From positions 1-15,195 of the forward strand of contig JBPOFK010000029.1 of assembly GCA_051252095.1 (NCBI GenBank): DNA of 15,195 bases, in the 5' to 3' direction. This document shows, piece by piece, positions 13,781-15,195 of this stretch (positions are counted from its first letter, which is position 1; each line of letters begins with the position of its first letter). Made by a program: the position numbers and the translations under genes. This DNA is from GCA-2401735 sp051252095 (GTDB lineage: Bacteria; Pseudomonadota; Gammaproteobacteria; Burkholderiales; Methylophilaceae). The notes under the pieces are model-generated. The model worked only from the letters and a program-made list of their open reading frames with translations, was not told the origin of the DNA and made no database searches.

Positions 13781-14624
13781 GTGTATAAGAATACTTAAAA
13801 AATGCTTTTAATGCCAATATTAATTTTCTAAAAGGAGGGATAGTCGTTTTATGTGTCAGTACATTATCTGCACCATCTGCCTGTATTTCTCGCAGCAAAG
13901 TGCGGTAAATAGCTGCCATCATCAATCCAGCGCGTTGTTGCTTGGCATCTTCTAACGGTAATTCTTTCAGCGCCTTATCATAAAAGCTTTCAGCACGTTC
14001 AATTTGGTATTCAATTAGTTCTTTTACTTGAGACGTTTTGTTATTGTTTAAAATGTCTTCTTCTGCAACATTTGCTTTTTTTAGCTCATCCAAAGGTAAA
14101 TAAATACGGCCTCTACGGGCATCCTCACCAACATCCCTTACAATATTGGTCAATTGGAACGCCATGCCTAAGTCATGTGCAAACTTGAGCGTATTACGAT
14201 TCTGATAGCCAAAAATCTGTGCACTTAATAGTCCGACAACGCTTGCTACACGATAACAATATAGCTGAAGCTGTTTAAAGTCTTCATAGCGGTTAAATCT
14301 TAAATCCATTTCCATGCCATCAATAATTTCAAGGAAATGTTCTTTTGCTAAGTCAAATTGTTTAATGACTGGTTGTAAGGCAAAGCTTACCGGGTGTTGT
14401 GGTTTTTGATCGTACAGACGTTCTATTTCATTTTTCCACCAATTTAGCTTGGTTTGCGCAACGTTATAATCGGTACATTCATCAACAATATCATCAACCT
14501 CGCGGCAAAAGGCATAGAGAGCCGTCATTGCTTCACGTTTAATTTTCTCTAAAAAGATAAAGCTGACTGTAAAACTGGAACCACTTTTCGCTGTTTTTTC
14601 TTTGCAATACTGCTGAGGTGTCAT
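13773..14624 (-). CDS. hpnD: Presqualene diphosphate synthase
   Basis: HpnD condenses two farnesyl diphosphates to presqualene diphosphate. The 283-residue protein is an all-helical squalene/phytoene synthase with both Asp-rich motifs: D-D-I-V-D-E (44-49) and R-D-V-G-E-D (163-168). The typical N-terminus T-P-Q-Q-Y-C and A-L-Y-A-F-C-R-E-V-D-D are present. The start at 14624 matches the family and lies 5 bp after the hpnC stop; a longer frame to 14669 would run into hpnC. The bases before the ATG read CCTCC rather than a ribosome-binding site, so translation is likely coupled to hpnC. One family-typical position in the SGSSFYYSF-like stretch is changed: residues 19-20 are Thr-Val in S-S-F-T-V-S-F. 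Confidence 0.92.
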   Translation of the reverse strand: MTPQQYCKEKTAKSGSSFTVSFIFLEKIKREAMTALYAFCREVDDIVDECTDYNVAQTKLNWWKNEIERLYDQKPQHPVSFALQPVIKQFDLAKEHFLEIIDGMEMDLRFNRYEDFKQLQLYCYRVASVVGLLSAQIFGYQNRNTLKFAHDLGMAFQLTNIVRDVGEDARRGRIYLPLDELKKANVAEEDILNNNKTSQVKELIEYQIERAESFYDKALKELPLEDAKQQRAGLMMAAIYRTLLREIQADGADNVLTHKTTIPPFRKLILALKAFFKYSYTHV

Positions 14625-14629
14625 AAATT

Positions 14630-15195
14630 TTAAAGGAGGGCTTTGAGCAAAATAAGCGGCCAATCCCAAGCCTTAAGTGTAGGTCGATGCTTAAATATAT
14701 CACCTCTGACTTTTTTTAGCTTGTAAATTATTTGCTCACCACCCGCGATAATCATGCGCATTTCCAGTCCCATTCTACCTGGTAGAACATGCTCCAGAGG
14801 CTTACCCGCTTTGAGCATTGCTTCAGCACGTTCAATATTGAACAACATAAATTGCTCCCAATGTATGTTGACATGCTGGCTAGCGATTTGTGCTTCTGTT
14901 ACTTGAAAAGCCTTCATTTCATCTTGACATAAATAAACTCTTTTTTTGTGGTAAGTTGAGTCGAAATCTATTGCAATATCTTGGTAAAAGTTGATTAACT
15001 GCAAAGCAGTACAAACGTTATTTGAGTAAGCTAAGCTTTCAGGTGATACTTTATTAAACAAATGTAAAAGCAAAATACCAATTGGATTTGCTGAGCGCTC
15101 ACAATAATCGAGGACTTCGTCAAAATTCTTATAAGATGTTTTAGTGACGTCTTGACTGAAAGCTGATAATAAATCATAAAAAGGCTCTATTGGTA
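14630..15195 (-). CDS. hpnC: Squalene synthase HpnC, 5' end beyond the window
   Basis: HpnC converts presqualene diphosphate to hydroxysqualene. The frame is open from its stop at 14630-14632 to the window end, giving 188 visible residues; the N-terminus and first Asp-rich motif are outside. Visible family features are F-D-E-V-L-D-Y-C-E-R-S-A-N-P-I-G followed by the L-L-H-L-F helix, and the second catalytic segment L-I-N-F-Y-Q-D-I-A-I-D-F. The sequence K-K-R-V-Y-L matches the R-V-Y-L-P position of the family. The end of the protein overlaps no other gene; hpnD starts 5 bp later. It is the first visible gene of the hpnCDE operon; the promoter is outside the window. Confidence 0.92.
   Translation of the reverse strand, partial: PIEPFYDLLSAFSQDVTKTSYKNFDEVLDYCERSANPIGILLLHLFNKVSPESLAYSNNVCTALQLINFYQDIAIDFDSTYHKKRVYLCQDEMKAFQVTEAQIASQHVNIHWEQFMLFNIERAEAMLKAGKPLEHVLPGRMGLEMRMIIAGGEQIIYKLKKVRGDIFKHRPTLKAWDWPLILLKALL

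Overview
The window looks like the chromosome of a betaproteobacterium of the Methylophilaceae type (Methylotenera or a relative). This is an inference from moderately AT-rich DNA, the block rpsF-priB-rpsR-rplI-dnaB-alr-radA, protein sequences of betaproteobacterial character, and hpnCDE squalene genes. No phage, insertion sequence, CRISPR array, tRNA or rRNA was seen.

Region 1 (1-3823, + strand) is a nitrogen-acquisition locus. After the 3' end of an unidentified membrane-protein gene comes a long regulatory stretch. It carries, in order, a palindromic NtrC-type site, an IHF-like site, a sigma-54 -24/-12 promoter, a two-hairpin leader resembling the ANTAR (NasR/NasT) antitermination target, and a perfect 18-bp intrinsic terminator. 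Downstream lie a formate/nitrite-family (FNT) anion channel, a cyanase (cynS), a terminator, and a PP2C phosphatase-Ser/Thr kinase fusion with a C-terminal membrane anchor. The reading is that nitrogen limitation switches on transcription through NtrC and sigma-54, and a nitrate/nitrite-sensing ANTAR protein then lets polymerase past the terminator.

Region 2 (3850-6805, - strand) holds O-acetylhomoserine sulfhydrylase (metY), a HAD-family hydrolase, a DM13-domain exported protein and a small SWIB/MDM2-domain protein. The SWIB gene has its own apparent promoter and terminator.

Region 3 (6806-12461, + strand) is core machinery. A strong sigma-70 promoter and a structured leader precede rpsF-priB-rpsR-rplI, which ends at a clear terminator. 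A second unit, dnaB-alr-radA, starts at a promoter so close to the dnaB ATG that its mRNA may be leaderless.

Region 4 (12458-15195, - strand) is the squalene operon hpnC (cut by the window end)-hpnD-hpnE. It is tightly packed, and its last stop codon overlaps the radA stop codon. It supplies squalene for hopanoids or related C30 lipids.

The most interesting part is the double control (NtrC/IHF/sigma-54 plus ANTAR-type attenuation) placed in front of an FNT channel and cyanase.
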